From: Marinobacter excellens HL-55
GTDB taxonomy: Bacteria > Pseudomonadota > Gammaproteobacteria > Pseudomonadales > Oleiphilaceae
Length of the DNA: 64,000 bases
Reading direction: 5' to 3'
Assembly (NCBI GenBank): GCA_001314845.1
Contig: LJZQ01000002.1
Coordinates: 128,765 to 192,764, forward strand
Shown here: positions 40,016 through 49,679 of the stretch, one piece after another
Layout of the letters: every line of letters starts with the position of its first letter
How positions within the stretch are numbered: the stretch's first letter is position 1
Position numbers and translations under genes: made by a program
Notes under the pieces: model-generated
Databases searched by the model: none
Told to the model about the DNA's origin: nothing
Seen by the model: only the letters and a program-made list of their open reading frames with translations

Positions 40016-40091
40016 GGGTCGTTAGCTCAGTTGGTAGAGCAGTTGGCTTTTAACCAATTGGTCGAAGGTTCGAATCCTTCACGACCCACCA
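40016..40091 (+). tRNA. tRNA-Lys (anticodon TTT), copy 1
   Basis: 76 bases with encoded CCA. Acceptor GGGTCGT pairs with ACGACCC, the anticodon loop is CTTTTAA with TTT at 40049-40051, and the T arm contains GGTTCGAATCC. All four arms fold without mismatch. Confidence 0.98.
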
Positions 40092-40152
40092 AACGCAGAA
40101 CAGGGCTCATTTGAACTCTTGTTCGCCGGAAGCAAGGCCGGCATCCAGCTAT

Positions 40153-40228
40153 GGGTCGTTAGCTCAGTTGGTAGAGCAGTTGGCTTTTAACCAATTGGTC
40201 GAAGGTTCGAATCCTTCACGACCCACCA
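40153..40228 (+). tRNA. tRNA-Lys (anticodon TTT), copy 2
   Basis: Sequence identical over all 76 bases to copy 1, 61 bases downstream, with encoded CCA. It is probably processed from the same transcript, which ends at the hairpin at 40258. Confidence 0.98.
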
Positions 40229-40257
40229 ATTAGCAAGTTCGTTTTGCGAATTTGCGG

Positions 40258-40286
40258 AAAAAAGAGCCTCAGGGCTCTTTTTTTTT
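40258..40286 (+). terminator. Intrinsic terminator after the tRNA-Lys pair
   Basis: 11-bp stem, AAAAAAGAGCC pairing with GGCTCTTTTTT, four-base loop and a nine-T run. A textbook rho-independent terminator. Confidence 0.9.
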
Positions 40287-40380
40287 GGCTTCAAGAACCC
40301 ACCATGACTCCAAGGGCCGTATAAACTTACCTGTCGGCTAACACAGTCACGTTGCATGGCCATGAAACCGGGCTCTAAAG

Positions 40381-40389
40381 TGGTATAAT
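40381..40389 (+). promoter_or_regulatory. Extended -10 promoter of nadA
   Basis: TGGTATAAT: a perfect -10 with the TGn extension, 32 bases before the nadA ATG. No good -35 is seen, as is usual for extended -10 promoters. Confidence 0.6.
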
Positions 40390-40420
40390 TTCGCGGTAAA
40401 TCTAATTCAGAGATCCCAAA

Positions 40421-41482
40421 ATGACACGAGCGCAAGACCGTATTCTTGTTCAGGAACACCTGGCCCACGCGGCAGAGCCAAAGGCTTTAAGTGCCAGCGA
40501 AAAGGCTGACCTCGAGGTGCGCATCAAGGCGGCCCTCAAGGACAAGGATGCCGTGCTCGTGGCTCACTATTACACTGACCCTGACATTCAGCGCCTAGCT
40601 GAAGAAACCGGCGGTTGTGTCGCGGATTCCCTGGAAATGGCGCGTTTCGGCAACCAGCATCCTGCGTCGACGGTCGTTGTTGCGGGCGTGCGCTTTATGG
40701 GCGAAACCGCCAAAATCCTTAATCTTGAAAAGCGGGTGTTGATGCCGACACTGGAGGCAACCTGCTCTCTGGACGTTGGCTGCCCGGCCGATGAATTCTC
40801 GGAGTTTTGTGATCAGCACTCCGACCGCACGGTGGTGGTGTATGCCAATACCTCTGCCGCAGTGAAGGCAAGGGCAGACTGGGTAGTGACCTCGAGTTGT
40901 GCTCAGGCCATTGTCGAGCACCTGGACGCGAAAGGTGAAAAGATTCTGTGGGCACCCGACAAACACCTGGGGCACTATGTACAGAAGACCACCGGTGCAG
41001 ACGTGTTGCTGTGGGACGGTTCCTGCATCGTGCACGAAGAGTTCAAGCATCGCGGGCTTGAAGATCTGAAGGCGTTGTACCCGGATGCAGCCATCCTGGT
41101 GCACCCCGAATCTCCCGATGAAGTGGTTCAGATGGCGGATGTTGTCGGCTCAACGTCCCAGCTTATTCACGCGGTCCAGACGTTGCCCAATGAAGAATTT
41201 ATTGTGGCAACCGATAACGGTATTTTTTACAAAATGCAGCAGCTGGCGCCGAACAAAACCTTGATAGAAGCGCCCACCGCTGGCAACGGAGCAACTTGCC
41301 GAAGCTGTGCCCATTGCCCCTGGATGGCAATGAACGGTCTGGAAAATCTGCTGCATGTTCTGGAGCATGGTGATCAGGAAGTGCTGGTCAGTGAGGCATT
41401 GCGTGAGGATGCCCTGAGGCCGCTTCGAAGAATGCTCGATTTCACGGCAAACATGAATTTGCAGGCGGCCGGCAACGCCTGA
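40421..41482 (+). CDS. nadA: Quinolinate synthase
   Basis: Condenses iminoaspartate with dihydroxyacetone phosphate to quinolinate for NAD synthesis, using a 4Fe-4S cluster. 353 residues. [19 protein letters not shown] is the N-terminal substrate site. Candidate cluster Cys residues lie in [22 protein letters not shown] and [15 protein letters not shown]. The usual cofactor ligands of E. coli-type NadA are present in these blocks. It ends tail-to-tail with bepA. Confidence 0.96.
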   Translation: MTRAQDRILVQEHLAHAAEPKALSASEKADLEVRIKAALKDKDAVLVAHYYTDPDIQRLAEETGGCVADSLEMARFGNQHPASTVVVAGVRFMGETAKILNLEKRVLMPTLEATCSLDVGCPADEFSEFCDQHSDRTVVVYANTSAAVKARADWVVTSSCAQAIVEHLDAKGEKILWAPDKHLGHYVQKTTGADVLLWDGSCIVHEEFKHRGLEDLKALYPDAAILVHPESPDEVVQMADVVGSTSQLIHAVQTLPNEEFIVATDNGIFYKMQQLAPNKTLIEAPTAGNGATCRSCAHCPWMAMNGLENLLHVLEHGDQEVLVSEALREDALRPLRRMLDFTANMNLQAAGNA

Positions 41483-41491
41483 CAGTTGGTC

Positions 41492-42961
41492 TTAACCCCG
41501 GCGGGCCTGCAGGCTGTCGGCAATGTCGTTCAGCCGCTCATTGACGACCTGGCGCTCGGCTGAGCCGGCCGGCAGTTTTTCCTGAGCCTGGCGCAGTTGC
41601 CGCTGGGCCGATTGAAGATCTCCCATCAGGGCATAGTACTCAGCACGTGCCCGATGCACCCCCACAATGTTTCTCGACATACCCTCGGCCTCCGCCAGGC
41701 GCAGCCAGATTTGCTCCCGGTCGGGCAGGCGACGAGTCAGATCCCGAAGCAGGTTGGCCGCACTGCCGCCGTTTCCATCAGCAATGTGAATATTGGCCAG
41801 TGTCCAGGTGATGGGGTAGTTCCGGGGGTTTCTGGCGAGCGCCTCTTGCATTAGTGCTCTGGCGTCATCGTAGCGCTCCTGATCAAGGAGTATCTCGGCT
41901 AGGGTTACCTGAAAGGTTATTCGGCCCGGATTGCTATCCAGAAGCTCACGGAGGATTTGTTCAGCCTTGTCGTACTGACGGTTGTGCTGGTAGGCAATGC
42001 CCAGCCCGAAACGAATGGCGTCGTTGCGTTTGGCATCGTCACGAGCAAGGTAGCTCTCAAAGGTCTGAACGGCGAGCTCTGGCGTCTGGGCGTAGCGCAC
42101 CTGCAGGCGACTGCGTATCAAATGATATTCCTGCCCGTCAGGGATGCGCTCGTCGGGAAATTGCTCGGCCCGGTTTCGGCTGTCGGCAACCCGGTTCTGG
42201 GTCAGCGGGTGAGTAGACAGGTATTCGGGCATCTGTCTGCCCTGCAATCGGTTTTGTCGCATCATGACTTCGAACATTTCCGGCATGCCTCTTGGGTCCA
42301 TGCCGGCATTGGCCAGTATTTCCATGCCCACCCGATCGGCTTCCTGCTCGTGGGACCGACTGTAGGCCAGCATGTTCTGGATTGACAGAGCCTGTGTGCC
42401 GGCAATGGCGGCAATGCCGATGTCTGATTGTGTGACCGCTGACAGCACGATGCCGGCAATCATGCCTGCGATTGTGAGCGGAGCGCTGGTTTCCTGCTGT
42501 TCCATGCGCCGGGCAAAATGCCGCTGGCTCAGGTGCGCGAGCTCGTGCGCCATAACCGAGGCAAACTGTTGTTCAGTTGCCGCATTCAGAAACAGTCCGC
42601 CGTTTACCCCAACGATGCCGCCCGGAACTGCAAAAGCGTTCAGGGCCGGGCTGTCGATCAGAACCAGCTTGAGGTCCCGGTTGTCCAGCGGCGCTGAGGG
42701 TACCAATCGATAAGTAATGGCCTGTAAATAATCATAGATCAGGGGGTCCTGGATCTGCGGTGCGGACCGCCGGATGGACGACATGACCTGTTGGCCGATT
42801 TCGGCTTCCTGCTGGCCGGAAATCAGGCCGCCGCTGCCGCCAATGCTAGGCAGGCTGGTTTCCTGGGCGTAGCCACTCCCGCCGAAGAACAGCAGGGCGC
42901 CAGCCAGGCTAACTCTGGTCAGCAGTTGGGTAACAGAATTCTGGCGGTCAGTTCGATTCAT
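41492..42961 (-). CDS. bepA: Periplasmic M48 metalloprotease/chaperone BepA (YfgC)
   Basis: A 489-residue outer-membrane quality-control protease with chaperone activity toward the LptD/BAM machinery. Signal peptide about 1-32 (cleaved after YAQ). The zinc site HELAH is at His139-Glu140-His143, with a third ligand in HEQEADRVG near 205. A TPR region covers about 290-470 (AIRFGLGIAYQHNRQYDKAE). The length matches the family. Confidence 0.94.
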   Translation of the reverse strand: MNRTDRQNSVTQLLTRVSLAGALLFFGGSGYAQETSLPSIGGSGGLISGQQEAEIGQQVMSSIRRSAPQIQDPLIYDYLQAITYRLVPSAPLDNRDLKLVLIDSPALNAFAVPGGIVGVNGGLFLNAATEQQFASVMAHELAHLSQRHFARRMEQQETSAPLTIAGMIAGIVLSAVTQSDIGIAAIAGTQALSIQNMLAYSRSHEQEADRVGMEILANAGMDPRGMPEMFEVMMRQNRLQGRQMPEYLSTHPLTQNRVADSRNRAEQFPDERIPDGQEYHLIRSRLQVRYAQTPELAVQTFESYLARDDAKRNDAIRFGLGIAYQHNRQYDKAEQILRELLDSNPGRITFQVTLAEILLDQERYDDARALMQEALARNPRNYPITWTLANIHIADGNGGSAANLLRDLTRRLPDREQIWLRLAEAEGMSRNIVGVHRARAEYYALMGDLQSAQRQLRQAQEKLPAGSAERQVVNERLNDIADSLQARRG

Positions 42962-43117
42962 GAAAGTAGGTCACGCCTGGTATTAGATGGCTGCTTTGAC
43001 AACAGCATAGCCATGAAAGTTCTGCTCAGAATTACGAAGTCTTGAGATGCAATAGAGTAACACCCCCGGCATAATGCCTGCTCAATTATTGGATAATGGT
43101 AATGGTGCTCATTAACA

Positions 43118-43345
43118 ATGGCTGATCGAATTCTTGACGCATCTGGACTGCGTTGTCCGATGCCGCTATTAAAGACGAAGCTTGAATTGAACTCCATGGC
43201 CACAGGGGAAGAGCTGGAGGTCATTGCCACCGACGCTGGCTCGGCCCGCGATATTCCCGCCTACCTGGGCATGTCCTCTCATAGTCTTATTAGCCAGTCG
43301 GAGCATCACGGCGAATTTCGATTCGTGATAAAGTGCGGCGGTTAA
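43118..43345 (+). CDS. tusA: Sulfurtransferase TusA/SirA family
   Basis: A 75-residue protein with LDASGLRCPMPLLKTK, the CPxP motif whose Cys carries persulfide sulfur. TusA passes sulfur toward tRNA 2-thiouridine synthesis. Several TusA-like paralogues exist in such genomes, so the exact partner is uncertain. It lies 16 bases before the PerM-like gene. Confidence 0.9.
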   Translation: MADRILDASGLRCPMPLLKTKLELNSMATGEELEVIATDAGSARDIPAYLGMSSHSLISQSEHHGEFRFVIKCGG

Positions 43346-43361
43346 CCTCCCGGAGTTGTTC

Positions 43362-44438
43362 ATGGTCAGGATTTTACGCGGTTTAGCTCATAAGTATTTT
43401 TCTGATGAAGAAGCGGTGATTCTCTTTTTGCTTCTCGTCACCGGTATCGTGTTCATTATTCTGTTCGGGGCCATGCTGGCGCCGGCGATAGCGTCTCTCA
43501 TTATTGCTTTTATTCTTCAGGGTCTGGTCGCTAAGCTTCACAAAATGGGTGTGCCTGAACTGATCGCCATCATCGGTGTGTTTGTGGTGTTTCTGGGTGT
43601 GCTGGTCGGGGTTATCTTTGGCCTGTTGCCGTTGATCTGGACACAGGTAAGCAATCTTGCTGGCGAGGCGCCACGCATCATTCGTGAATTGCAGTCCTAT
43701 CTGGAACTGCTGCCCGATGAGTATCCGCACCTGATCTCGGTGGAGGCGGTCGATACCGTTTATCGTCAGGTCTCAACGGAAGTCGCCCACATGACCCAGG
43801 TTTTGGTGTCGTTTTCGCTCTCCAGCATTCCGGATGTGGTGGCCCTGCTGATCTATATGGTTCTGGTGCCCATCCTGGTGTTTTTCTTCCTGAAGGACCG
43901 CAAGGTGCTGGTGCATTCTGTGGGCCGCTTGCTGCCGCCTCAGCGCCCGATGATGATTCGAATCTGGCAGGAGGTAAATCAGCAATGTGCCAACTACGTC
44001 CGTGGCAAGGCGGTTGAGATTCTTATCGTCGGCGGCGTTACCTACGTTGCGTTCAAGTTCCTGGGCATGCCGTACGCTGCCCTGTTGTCGCTACTGGTAG
44101 GTTTGAGTGTAGTGATTCCGTACATTGGCGCGGCAGTAGTGACTATTCCCGTGGCGATCATTGCACTGTTTGCCTTTGGTTGGGGCAGCCAGTTTATCTG
44201 GGTGATGGTGGCTTACGGCATTATTCAGGCTCTGGACGGCAACGTTCTGGTTCCTGTCCTGTTTTCGGAAGTGAACAACCTTCATCCGGTGGCGATCATC
44301 GTGGCGGTGTTGTTCTTCGGCGGTATCTGGGGGCTGTGGGGTGTGTTTTTCGCGATTCCGCTCGCCACCATGCTGAAAGCGGTTTTTGCCGCCTGGCCAG
44401 TGAAGGAGTCAGAACCCGCACCGGCCATGGCAGAGTAG
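43362..44438 (+). CDS. AI-2E family (PerM-type) membrane permease
   Basis: A 358-residue polytopic protein with about eight helices and a periplasmic/cytosolic loop around residues 80-150. VYVLVPILVFFFLKDRK-like sequence and LLVGLSVVIPYIGAAVVTIP in the second half are typical of the family, which includes E. coli PerM and TqsA. In Pseudomonas and relatives the same tusA-perM-bcp-dapA neighbourhood occurs. The substrate is unknown. The ATG at 43362 has CGGAG six bases upstream. Confidence 0.85.
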   Translation: MVRILRGLAHKYFSDEEAVILFLLLVTGIVFIILFGAMLAPAIASLIIAFILQGLVAKLHKMGVPELIAIIGVFVVFLGVLVGVIFGLLPLIWTQVSNLAGEAPRIIRELQSYLELLPDEYPHLISVEAVDTVYRQVSTEVAHMTQVLVSFSLSSIPDVVALLIYMVLVPILVFFFLKDRKVLVHSVGRLLPPQRPMMIRIWQEVNQQCANYVRGKAVEILIVGGVTYVAFKFLGMPYAALLSLLVGLSVVIPYIGAAVVTIPVAIIALFAFGWGSQFIWVMVAYGIIQALDGNVLVPVLFSEVNNLHPVAIIVAVLFFGGIWGLWGVFFAIPLATMLKAVFAAWPVKESEPAPAMAE

Positions 44439-44439
44439 T

Positions 44440-44907
44440 TCAAAGAGCCTTTACTGCTTCCAGTACGGCGTCAGCATGGCCCGGCACCTTTACGCCACGC
44501 CATGCATGGCGCAGCACGCCTCCTTTATCAATCAGGAAGGTGCTGCGTTCGATGCCCAGGTGCTCTTTGCCGTAGAGTTTTTTCAGTTTGATAACGTCGA
44601 ACAGCTTGCACAGTGTTTCATCTTTGTCTGAAATCAGATGGAATGGAAAGTCGTGCTTGGCCCGGAAATTAGCGTGGGCCTTGAGGCCGTCGCGGGAGAC
44701 GCCGAAAATCTCTGTATCCAGCTGGCTGAACTGAGCGATTCGGTCCCGGAAATCCTGACCTTCAGTGGTACAGCCGGGCGTGTTGTCTTTCGGGTAAAAG
44801 TAGATAATCACGTTTTTACCCTTCAGATCGCTCAGTTTAACGATTTGATCGCCGGTGGCCTCGGCCTCAAAGTCAGGCGCGGGCTGGTTCAATGCTACGG
44901 ATGACAT
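44440..44907 (-). CDS. bcp: Thioredoxin-dependent thiol peroxidase Bcp (PrxQ)
   Basis: A 155-residue peroxiredoxin that reduces H2O2 and organic hydroperoxides. The peroxidatic Cys is in DNTPGCTTEGQDFRD near residue 46, and there is no second Cys five residues on (a Thr/Gln region instead), so it is a one-Cys-like or distal-resolving form. AAAGGAGATGTC precedes the ATG. Divergent from dapA. Confidence 0.93.
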   Translation of the reverse strand: MSSVALNQPAPDFEAEATGDQIVKLSDLKGKNVIIYFYPKDNTPGCTTEGQDFRDRIAQFSQLDTEIFGVSRDGLKAHANFRAKHDFPFHLISDKDETLCKLFDVIKLKKLYGKEHLGIERSTFLIDKGGVLRHAWRGVKVPGHADAVLEAVKAL

Positions 44908-44981
44908 GACATCTCCTTTAATTCCCTTGTGTCAGTTCGAGCCCAACATTACCATAACGGTTTTATTCGGACGGAGTTTTT

Positions 44982-45860
44982 ATGATTACGGGTAGCCTCG
45001 TCGCACTGGTCACGCCCATGCTTCCAAATGGTGATATTCACTGGGAGGATCTGGATAAACTGGTGGACTTTCATATTGAAAACGGCACTCACGGCATTGT
45101 GGCTGTCGGCACCACCGGCGAATCCGCAACGCTGGACCCGGAGGAGCACTGTCGGGTTATCGGTCATATCATAAAACGGGTTGCCGGCCGAATTCCTGTT
45201 ATCGCCGGAACCGGCGGTAACAGCACGCGCGAAGCGATCGAGCTGACCACCGAAGCCCATAAATTGGGTGCCGACGCTTGCCTGCTGGTTGTGCCGTATT
45301 ACAACAAGCCAACCCAGGAAGGTCTGTACCTGCATTTCAAGGCCATTGCTGAGGCAGTACCCGGCATGAGCCAGATTTTGTACAACGTGCCAGGCCGAAC
45401 CGCCTGTGACATGTTGAACGAAACGGTGGTGCGGCTGGCGGATGTCCCCAACATCATCGGTATCAAAGATGCGACCGGTAACATTCCCCGTGGCACCGAG
45501 CTGATCGAGGCCGTCAAAGGTCGATTGACCGTGTACTCCGGCGACGATGCAACCGCGGCCGATCTAATGCTTGCCGGAGCAAAGGGCAATGTGTCGGTCA
45601 CCGCCAACGTGGCACCGAAGGCCATGGCGCAGCTTTGCGAAGCCGCCATCGTCGGTGATCAGGCTGAAACCAGTCGTTTGAATGAACTGCTGATGCCGCT
45701 GAACCGCAAACTGTTCCTCGAAGCTAACCCGATCCCGGTTAAATGGGCTTTGCATCGAATGGGGATGATCGGAGAAGGCATTCGTCTGCCACTGACCCCG
45801 CTCAGCGAGAAATTCCACGCGGAAGTGGAAGATGCACTCAAGGCTTCAGGCGTACTCTGA
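44982..45860 (+). CDS. dapA: 4-hydroxy-tetrahydrodipicolinate synthase
   Basis: Condenses pyruvate and aspartate semialdehyde, the first step of lysine/DAP synthesis. 292 residues, TIM barrel. The Schiff-base Lys is Lys162 in GIKDATGNI, the catalytic Tyr is Tyr134 in ILYNVPGRT, and [10 protein letters not shown] holds pyruvate contacts. It is followed by bamC and purC, the order known from pseudomonads. Confidence 0.97.
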   Translation: MITGSLVALVTPMLPNGDIHWEDLDKLVDFHIENGTHGIVAVGTTGESATLDPEEHCRVIGHIIKRVAGRIPVIAGTGGNSTREAIELTTEAHKLGADACLLVVPYYNKPTQEGLYLHFKAIAEAVPGMSQILYNVPGRTACDMLNETVVRLADVPNIIGIKDATGNIPRGTELIEAVKGRLTVYSGDDATAADLMLAGAKGNVSVTANVAPKAMAQLCEAAIVGDQAETSRLNELLMPLNRKLFLEANPIPVKWALHRMGMIGEGIRLPLTPLSEKFHAEVEDALKASGVL

Positions 45861-45895
45861 GGCCAATCGATTCCCAGTTTTACCGGAGTAACCCG

Positions 45896-46990
45896 ATGCA
45901 GGTTCCTGGAAGAGCCCGTTGTACCCAGTCACATCTGTTCCGGCCTTTGATAGGGTGCCTTTTGGCAGGCACCCTGGCCGGTTGTGGTGTACTGGAAGAT
46001 CGTTCCGAGAGATACGTCCATGCGCCTGAAGGTGAGCCCATTCAGGTGCCCGAGGGTGCGGACAATTCCCGCTTCAATGAAATCATGCCAATCCGCAGCA
46101 TTAACACGGACGATTCCCGGCGCATGTACCCGTCTACGATTCCGCGTCCGCCCGACATGACTTCTGAGATTCTTGACCAGAATTATGTGGTTGAGGAGCT
46201 TGATGGCCGGCTTTGGTTGTTGGTCAACGAAGTGCCTGGCCGGTTATGGCCTGTGGCCAGTGCATGGATGAACGATACCGGGCTTGGCGTTGCCCATGAC
46301 AGCCCTCAGCTGGGCATTTTGCAAAGCGAGCTGGCCAACTTCAGCAAGCGTAGTCGAGAACTGCTGGGTCTTGCCGACGAGCCGACCGCCAGTGAGCCCC
46401 GAGTTGTCTTGCAGGCCCGTCTGGCCCCCGGGATAAGACGTCGCACCACCGAAATCCAGGTGCGAGTGGTCGAACTGGATGACAGCCCTGAAAGCCTGAT
46501 CGCCTGGAACGCGGGGGCCGAGTCAGATGGCATCACCGAGAGCAGACAGCAGGCCTTGCTGGAAAATCTCGGTGAGTTTATGGCCCAGCGCGAGGACAGT
46601 AAGTCGTTCTCACGGGCCGCCTCTGGAATGGTTGCCCAACCGCTGGTCCGCTTGATGTCGGAAGAAGAGCAGGCCGTTGCGGTAAGAGTTGAGCTGGACT
46701 TTGGCCGCACCTGGGCAGAAGTGAATCGCTCCCTGCAAGACATAGGCGCAGAGATTCAGGATCTGAATCGAAGCGAGCGCTGGTTCCATGTTGATTTCCG
46801 CACTGAGGATGAGCGGTCGCCCGGGTGGTTCTCCTGGTTCAGCAATAAAGACGAGCCCCGCCACACTCACACCGTCAATATTGAGCAGCGTGATGACGCC
46901 ATGTATGTGACGGCAGAGCGAATAGAAAACTATACTGGTGAGTACAGCTCTGCCGACCTGCTCACTCAATTATTCGACCATCTGTATTGA
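45896..46990 (+). CDS. bamC: Outer-membrane assembly lipoprotein BamC
   Basis: A 364-residue lipoprotein of the BAM complex. The lipobox LAGC places the lipidated Cys at residue 30. An unstructured N-terminal segment that binds BamD follows (about 31-95, with [15 protein letters not shown] and IPRPPDMT), then two helix-grip domains (about 95-210 and 245-360). The ATG at 45896 follows CGGAGTAACC. Identification rests on this pattern plus position between dapA and purC. Confidence 0.9.
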   Translation: MQVPGRARCTQSHLFRPLIGCLLAGTLAGCGVLEDRSERYVHAPEGEPIQVPEGADNSRFNEIMPIRSINTDDSRRMYPSTIPRPPDMTSEILDQNYVVEELDGRLWLLVNEVPGRLWPVASAWMNDTGLGVAHDSPQLGILQSELANFSKRSRELLGLADEPTASEPRVVLQARLAPGIRRRTTEIQVRVVELDDSPESLIAWNAGAESDGITESRQQALLENLGEFMAQREDSKSFSRAASGMVAQPLVRLMSEEEQAVAVRVELDFGRTWAEVNRSLQDIGAEIQDLNRSERWFHVDFRTEDERSPGWFSWFSNKDEPRHTHTVNIEQRDDAMYVTAERIENYTGEYSSADLLTQLFDHLY

Positions 46991-47033
46991 AGCGGGACGG
47001 TCAGTTGGGCCGTCTACCGTTATGGAGAGATCA

Positions 47034-47747
47034 ATGGAAAAGCGTGAAGAACTCTACGCGGGCAAGGCTAAATCTGTTTACCGCACGGACGACCCCAACC
47101 GTTTTGTGCTGGAATTTCGGGATGACACCTCCGCCTTTGACGGCGAGAAGAAAGAACAGCTGAACCGCAAAGGCATGGTGAACAACAAGTTCAATGCCTT
47201 CATTATGGAGAAGCTGGAAGCGGCTAACGTGCCGACTCATTTCGAGGTGCTGTTGTCTGGCACCGAGTCACTGGTCAAAAAACTGGATATGATTCCGGTG
47301 GAGTGTGTGGTTCGCAATATCTCGGCCGGCAGTTTGTGCCGCCGGATTGGCGTAGAGGAAGGTCTGGAGCTGAACCCGCCCACCTTTGAACTGTTTCTTA
47401 AAAACGATGCCCTGCACGACCCGATGGTCAACGAATCCCTGGCGGTCAGCTTTGGTTGGGCCAGCGAGCATGAACTGGCCCGCATGAAAGAACTGACCTA
47501 CCAGGTGAATGACGTGCTCAAGGCGATGTTCGATGCTGCCGGTATGTTGCTGGTGGATTACAAACTGGAGTTCGGCCGCAGTGAAGGCGAAATCGTGCTG
47601 GGTGACGAGTTCAGCCCTGACGGTTGTCGTATCTGGGACAAAGAAACCCGCAAGAAGATGGACAAAGACCGCTTCCGCCAGGGCCTGGGCGACGTGATTG
47701 AGACCTATGAAGAAGTAGGTCGTCGTCTTGGCATCAGCTTTGACTGA
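47034..47747 (+). CDS. purC: Phosphoribosylaminoimidazole-succinocarboxamide synthase
   Basis: SAICAR synthetase of purine synthesis, 237 residues, ATP-grasp-like fold. It begins [14 protein letters not shown], the phosphate-binding N-terminus, and contains [16 protein letters not shown] and DYKLEFGR, both diagnostic. GGAGAG precedes the ATG. It completes the dapA-bamC-purC set. Confidence 0.97.
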   Translation: MEKREELYAGKAKSVYRTDDPNRFVLEFRDDTSAFDGEKKEQLNRKGMVNNKFNAFIMEKLEAANVPTHFEVLLSGTESLVKKLDMIPVECVVRNISAGSLCRRIGVEEGLELNPPTFELFLKNDALHDPMVNESLAVSFGWASEHELARMKELTYQVNDVLKAMFDAAGMLLVDYKLEFGRSEGEIVLGDEFSPDGCRIWDKETRKKMDKDRFRQGLGDVIETYEEVGRRLGISFD

Positions 47748-47777
47748 GCACAATAAAACAAGCATAAAAGGTAATGT

Positions 47778-48509
47778 ATGCGTAAGTTAATCATTGCAGT
47801 AGGTGGCACCCTAATCCTGGCGGCTCCGCTGGCACAGGCCGATATCGTCGGTTTCGGCGCAAGTGCTAACTACTGGGATTCAGATCTTTCCGGTAAGGCT
47901 GGTTCCAATGGCGATACGGTTGATATTGAAAATGACCTGAACCTGGACAGCGATTCCAACACCAATTTGACTGCATATGTTGAGCACCCAGTTCCACTGC
48001 TGCCGAACGTGCGTCTCGACTACACCAAAGTCGATCTCAGCGGCCGTGGTCAACTTGGCGTTCTGGGCTATGACGGTGTGAATGGCGATGTTCGTTCTGA
48101 GCTCGATCTTGAACAGCTTGACCTGACCCTTTACTACGAAGTCCTGGATAACTGGGTCAATCTGGATCTGGGCCTGACTGCCCGACGGCTGGATGCAGAG
48201 CTGTTGGTACAGGAAACCACCGGCACGCTGGATGTGTCTGAAACCAGTGTGGATGCGGTAATTCCCATGGGTTATGCGGCAGCCCGTTTTGATCTGCCTT
48301 TTACCGGCGTTTCAGTCGGTGCGGAGGGTAATTTCATCAGCTTTGACGGTGATTTACTGCACGACATCAACGCTTATGGCCAGTTCGAATTCGCCTTGCT
48401 GCGGGTGCGTGCCGGCTACCGTCAGATGTCCATCGACTATGAAGACGGCGATGACAGCCTGGATATCGAAATTGACGGCCCGTTCGCCAGTGTTGGCGTC
48501 ACCTTCTGA
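47778..48509 (+). CDS. Outer-membrane beta-barrel protein (TIGR04219-like)
   Basis: A 243-residue protein with a signal peptide (about 1-21, cleaved after AQA) and alternating amphipathic strands ending in a C-terminal Phe (FASVGVTF), the BamA recognition signal of barrels. GFGASANYWDSDLSG near the mature N-terminus and the acidic loops resemble the TIGR04219 family of marine gammaproteobacteria. Function unknown. It follows purC by 30 bases and ends in its own terminator. Confidence 0.85.
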   Translation: MRKLIIAVGGTLILAAPLAQADIVGFGASANYWDSDLSGKAGSNGDTVDIENDLNLDSDSNTNLTAYVEHPVPLLPNVRLDYTKVDLSGRGQLGVLGYDGVNGDVRSELDLEQLDLTLYYEVLDNWVNLDLGLTARRLDAELLVQETTGTLDVSETSVDAVIPMGYAAARFDLPFTGVSVGAEGNFISFDGDLLHDINAYGQFEFALLRVRAGYRQMSIDYEDGDDSLDIEIDGPFASVGVTF

Positions 48510-48522
48510 GCAAGCATTAAAA

Positions 48523-48545
48523 GGCGCCTACGGGCGCCATTTTTC
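48523..48545 (+). terminator. Terminator after the barrel protein gene
   Basis: GGCGCC stem (48523-48528 with 48533-48538), four-base loop, then ATTTTT. It lies just before the ribosome site of the next gene. Confidence 0.65.
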
Positions 48546-48559
48546 ATGGAGAACAGATC

Positions 48560-49567
48560 TTGAAAATTCTCGTTACGGGAACCGCCGGCTTTATCGGCTC
48601 ACATCTTGCTCATAGGTTGCTGGATCGCGGCGATGAAGTCATCGGCGTGGACAACGTTAACGACTATTACGACGTAAACCTCAAAGAAGCGCGCCTGGCC
48701 CGGCTGCTGAACAAACCTGGCTTTACCGAAGTGCGCGAGGACGTAGCAGACCGTGCGGTGATGGAGGCACTGTTTCAGGAGCACAAGCCGGAGCGTGTTG
48801 TGCACCTGGCGGCACAGGCGGGCGTCCGTTACTCCCTGGAAAATCCTCATGCTTACGTGGATGCCAACCTGGTAGGGTTCATGAACATCCTTGAGGGTTG
48901 CCGGCACAACGACGTAAAGCATCTGGTGTACGCTTCCAGCAGCTCGGTATACGGTGCTAACGAATCCATGCCGTTCTCGGTACATGACAACGTGGATCAT
49001 CCTCTGAGCCTGTATGCAGCCTCCAAAAAAGCCAACGAGCTGATGGCTCATACCTACAGCCACCTGTATAACATGCCCACCACCGGCCTACGGTTCTTTA
49101 CCGTCTACGGGCCCTGGGGTCGGCCAGACATGGCACTGTTTATCTTCACCAAGAAGATTCTGGCGGGCGAGCCGATCGACGTGTTCAACCATGGCCAGCA
49201 CCGGCGCGATTTCACCTATGTGGACGACATTGTCGAGGGTGTGATCCGTACCCTGGATAATGTTGCCCAGCCGAACGAAGAGTGGAGTGGAGCGCAGCCA
49301 GACCCCGGTACCAGTAAAGGGCCTTACAGGCTCTACAACATCGGTAGTAATAACCCGGTGGAGTTGTCCCGGTTTATCGAGATTATTGAAGAGCGAGTAG
49401 GCAAAAAGGCGGAGAAAAACCTGTTGCCTCTGCAGCCGGGTGACGTGCCTGCCACCTACGCCAATGTGGACGATCTGATCACAGACGTGGGCTACAAACC
49501 CTCCACAAGTGTGGAAGAGGGGATTGCCAATTTTGTGGATTGGTATCGGGACTTCTACAACGTGTAA
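48560..49567 (+). CDS. UDP-glucuronate 4-epimerase-like NAD-dependent epimerase
   Basis: A 335-residue extended SDR. The NAD loop is [16 protein letters not shown], the catalytic Ser region [16 protein letters not shown], the Tyr-x3-Lys [15 protein letters not shown], and [14 protein letters not shown] is characteristic of GAE/LpsL-type enzymes. Likely reaction: UDP-glucuronate to UDP-galacturonate for polysaccharide. Its substrate would come from Ugd. It starts at TTG with GGAG nearby. Confidence 0.88.
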   Translation: MKILVTGTAGFIGSHLAHRLLDRGDEVIGVDNVNDYYDVNLKEARLARLLNKPGFTEVREDVADRAVMEALFQEHKPERVVHLAAQAGVRYSLENPHAYVDANLVGFMNILEGCRHNDVKHLVYASSSSVYGANESMPFSVHDNVDHPLSLYAASKKANELMAHTYSHLYNMPTTGLRFFTVYGPWGRPDMALFIFTKKILAGEPIDVFNHGQHRRDFTYVDDIVEGVIRTLDNVAQPNEEWSGAQPDPGTSKGPYRLYNIGSNNPVELSRFIEIIEERVGKKAEKNLLPLQPGDVPATYANVDDLITDVGYKPSTSVEEGIANFVDWYRDFYNV

Positions 49568-49588
49568 CACGCGTTGGGCGCATGAACG

Positions 49589-49618
49589 AAAAAGGCCAGC
49601 TTTGCAGCTGGCCTTTTT
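49589..49618. terminator. Strong terminator after the epimerase
   Basis: 13-bp perfect stem, AAAAAGGCCAGCT paired with AGCTGGCCTTTTT, with a four-base loop. The A- and T-rich flanks make it functional on both strands, serving the convergent PEP-CTERM gene too. Confidence 0.9.
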
Positions 49619-49679
49619 ACTGTGTGGGGGTAAAATAGTTGCTCGATGGAGGCCAGCTGTTTCACCCCGCTTACACAGT

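Noticed and set aside
40016-40228. Direct repeat resembling a two-unit CRISPR
   Set aside because: The 76-base repeats are tRNA-Lys genes with full cloverleaf structure and encoded CCA.
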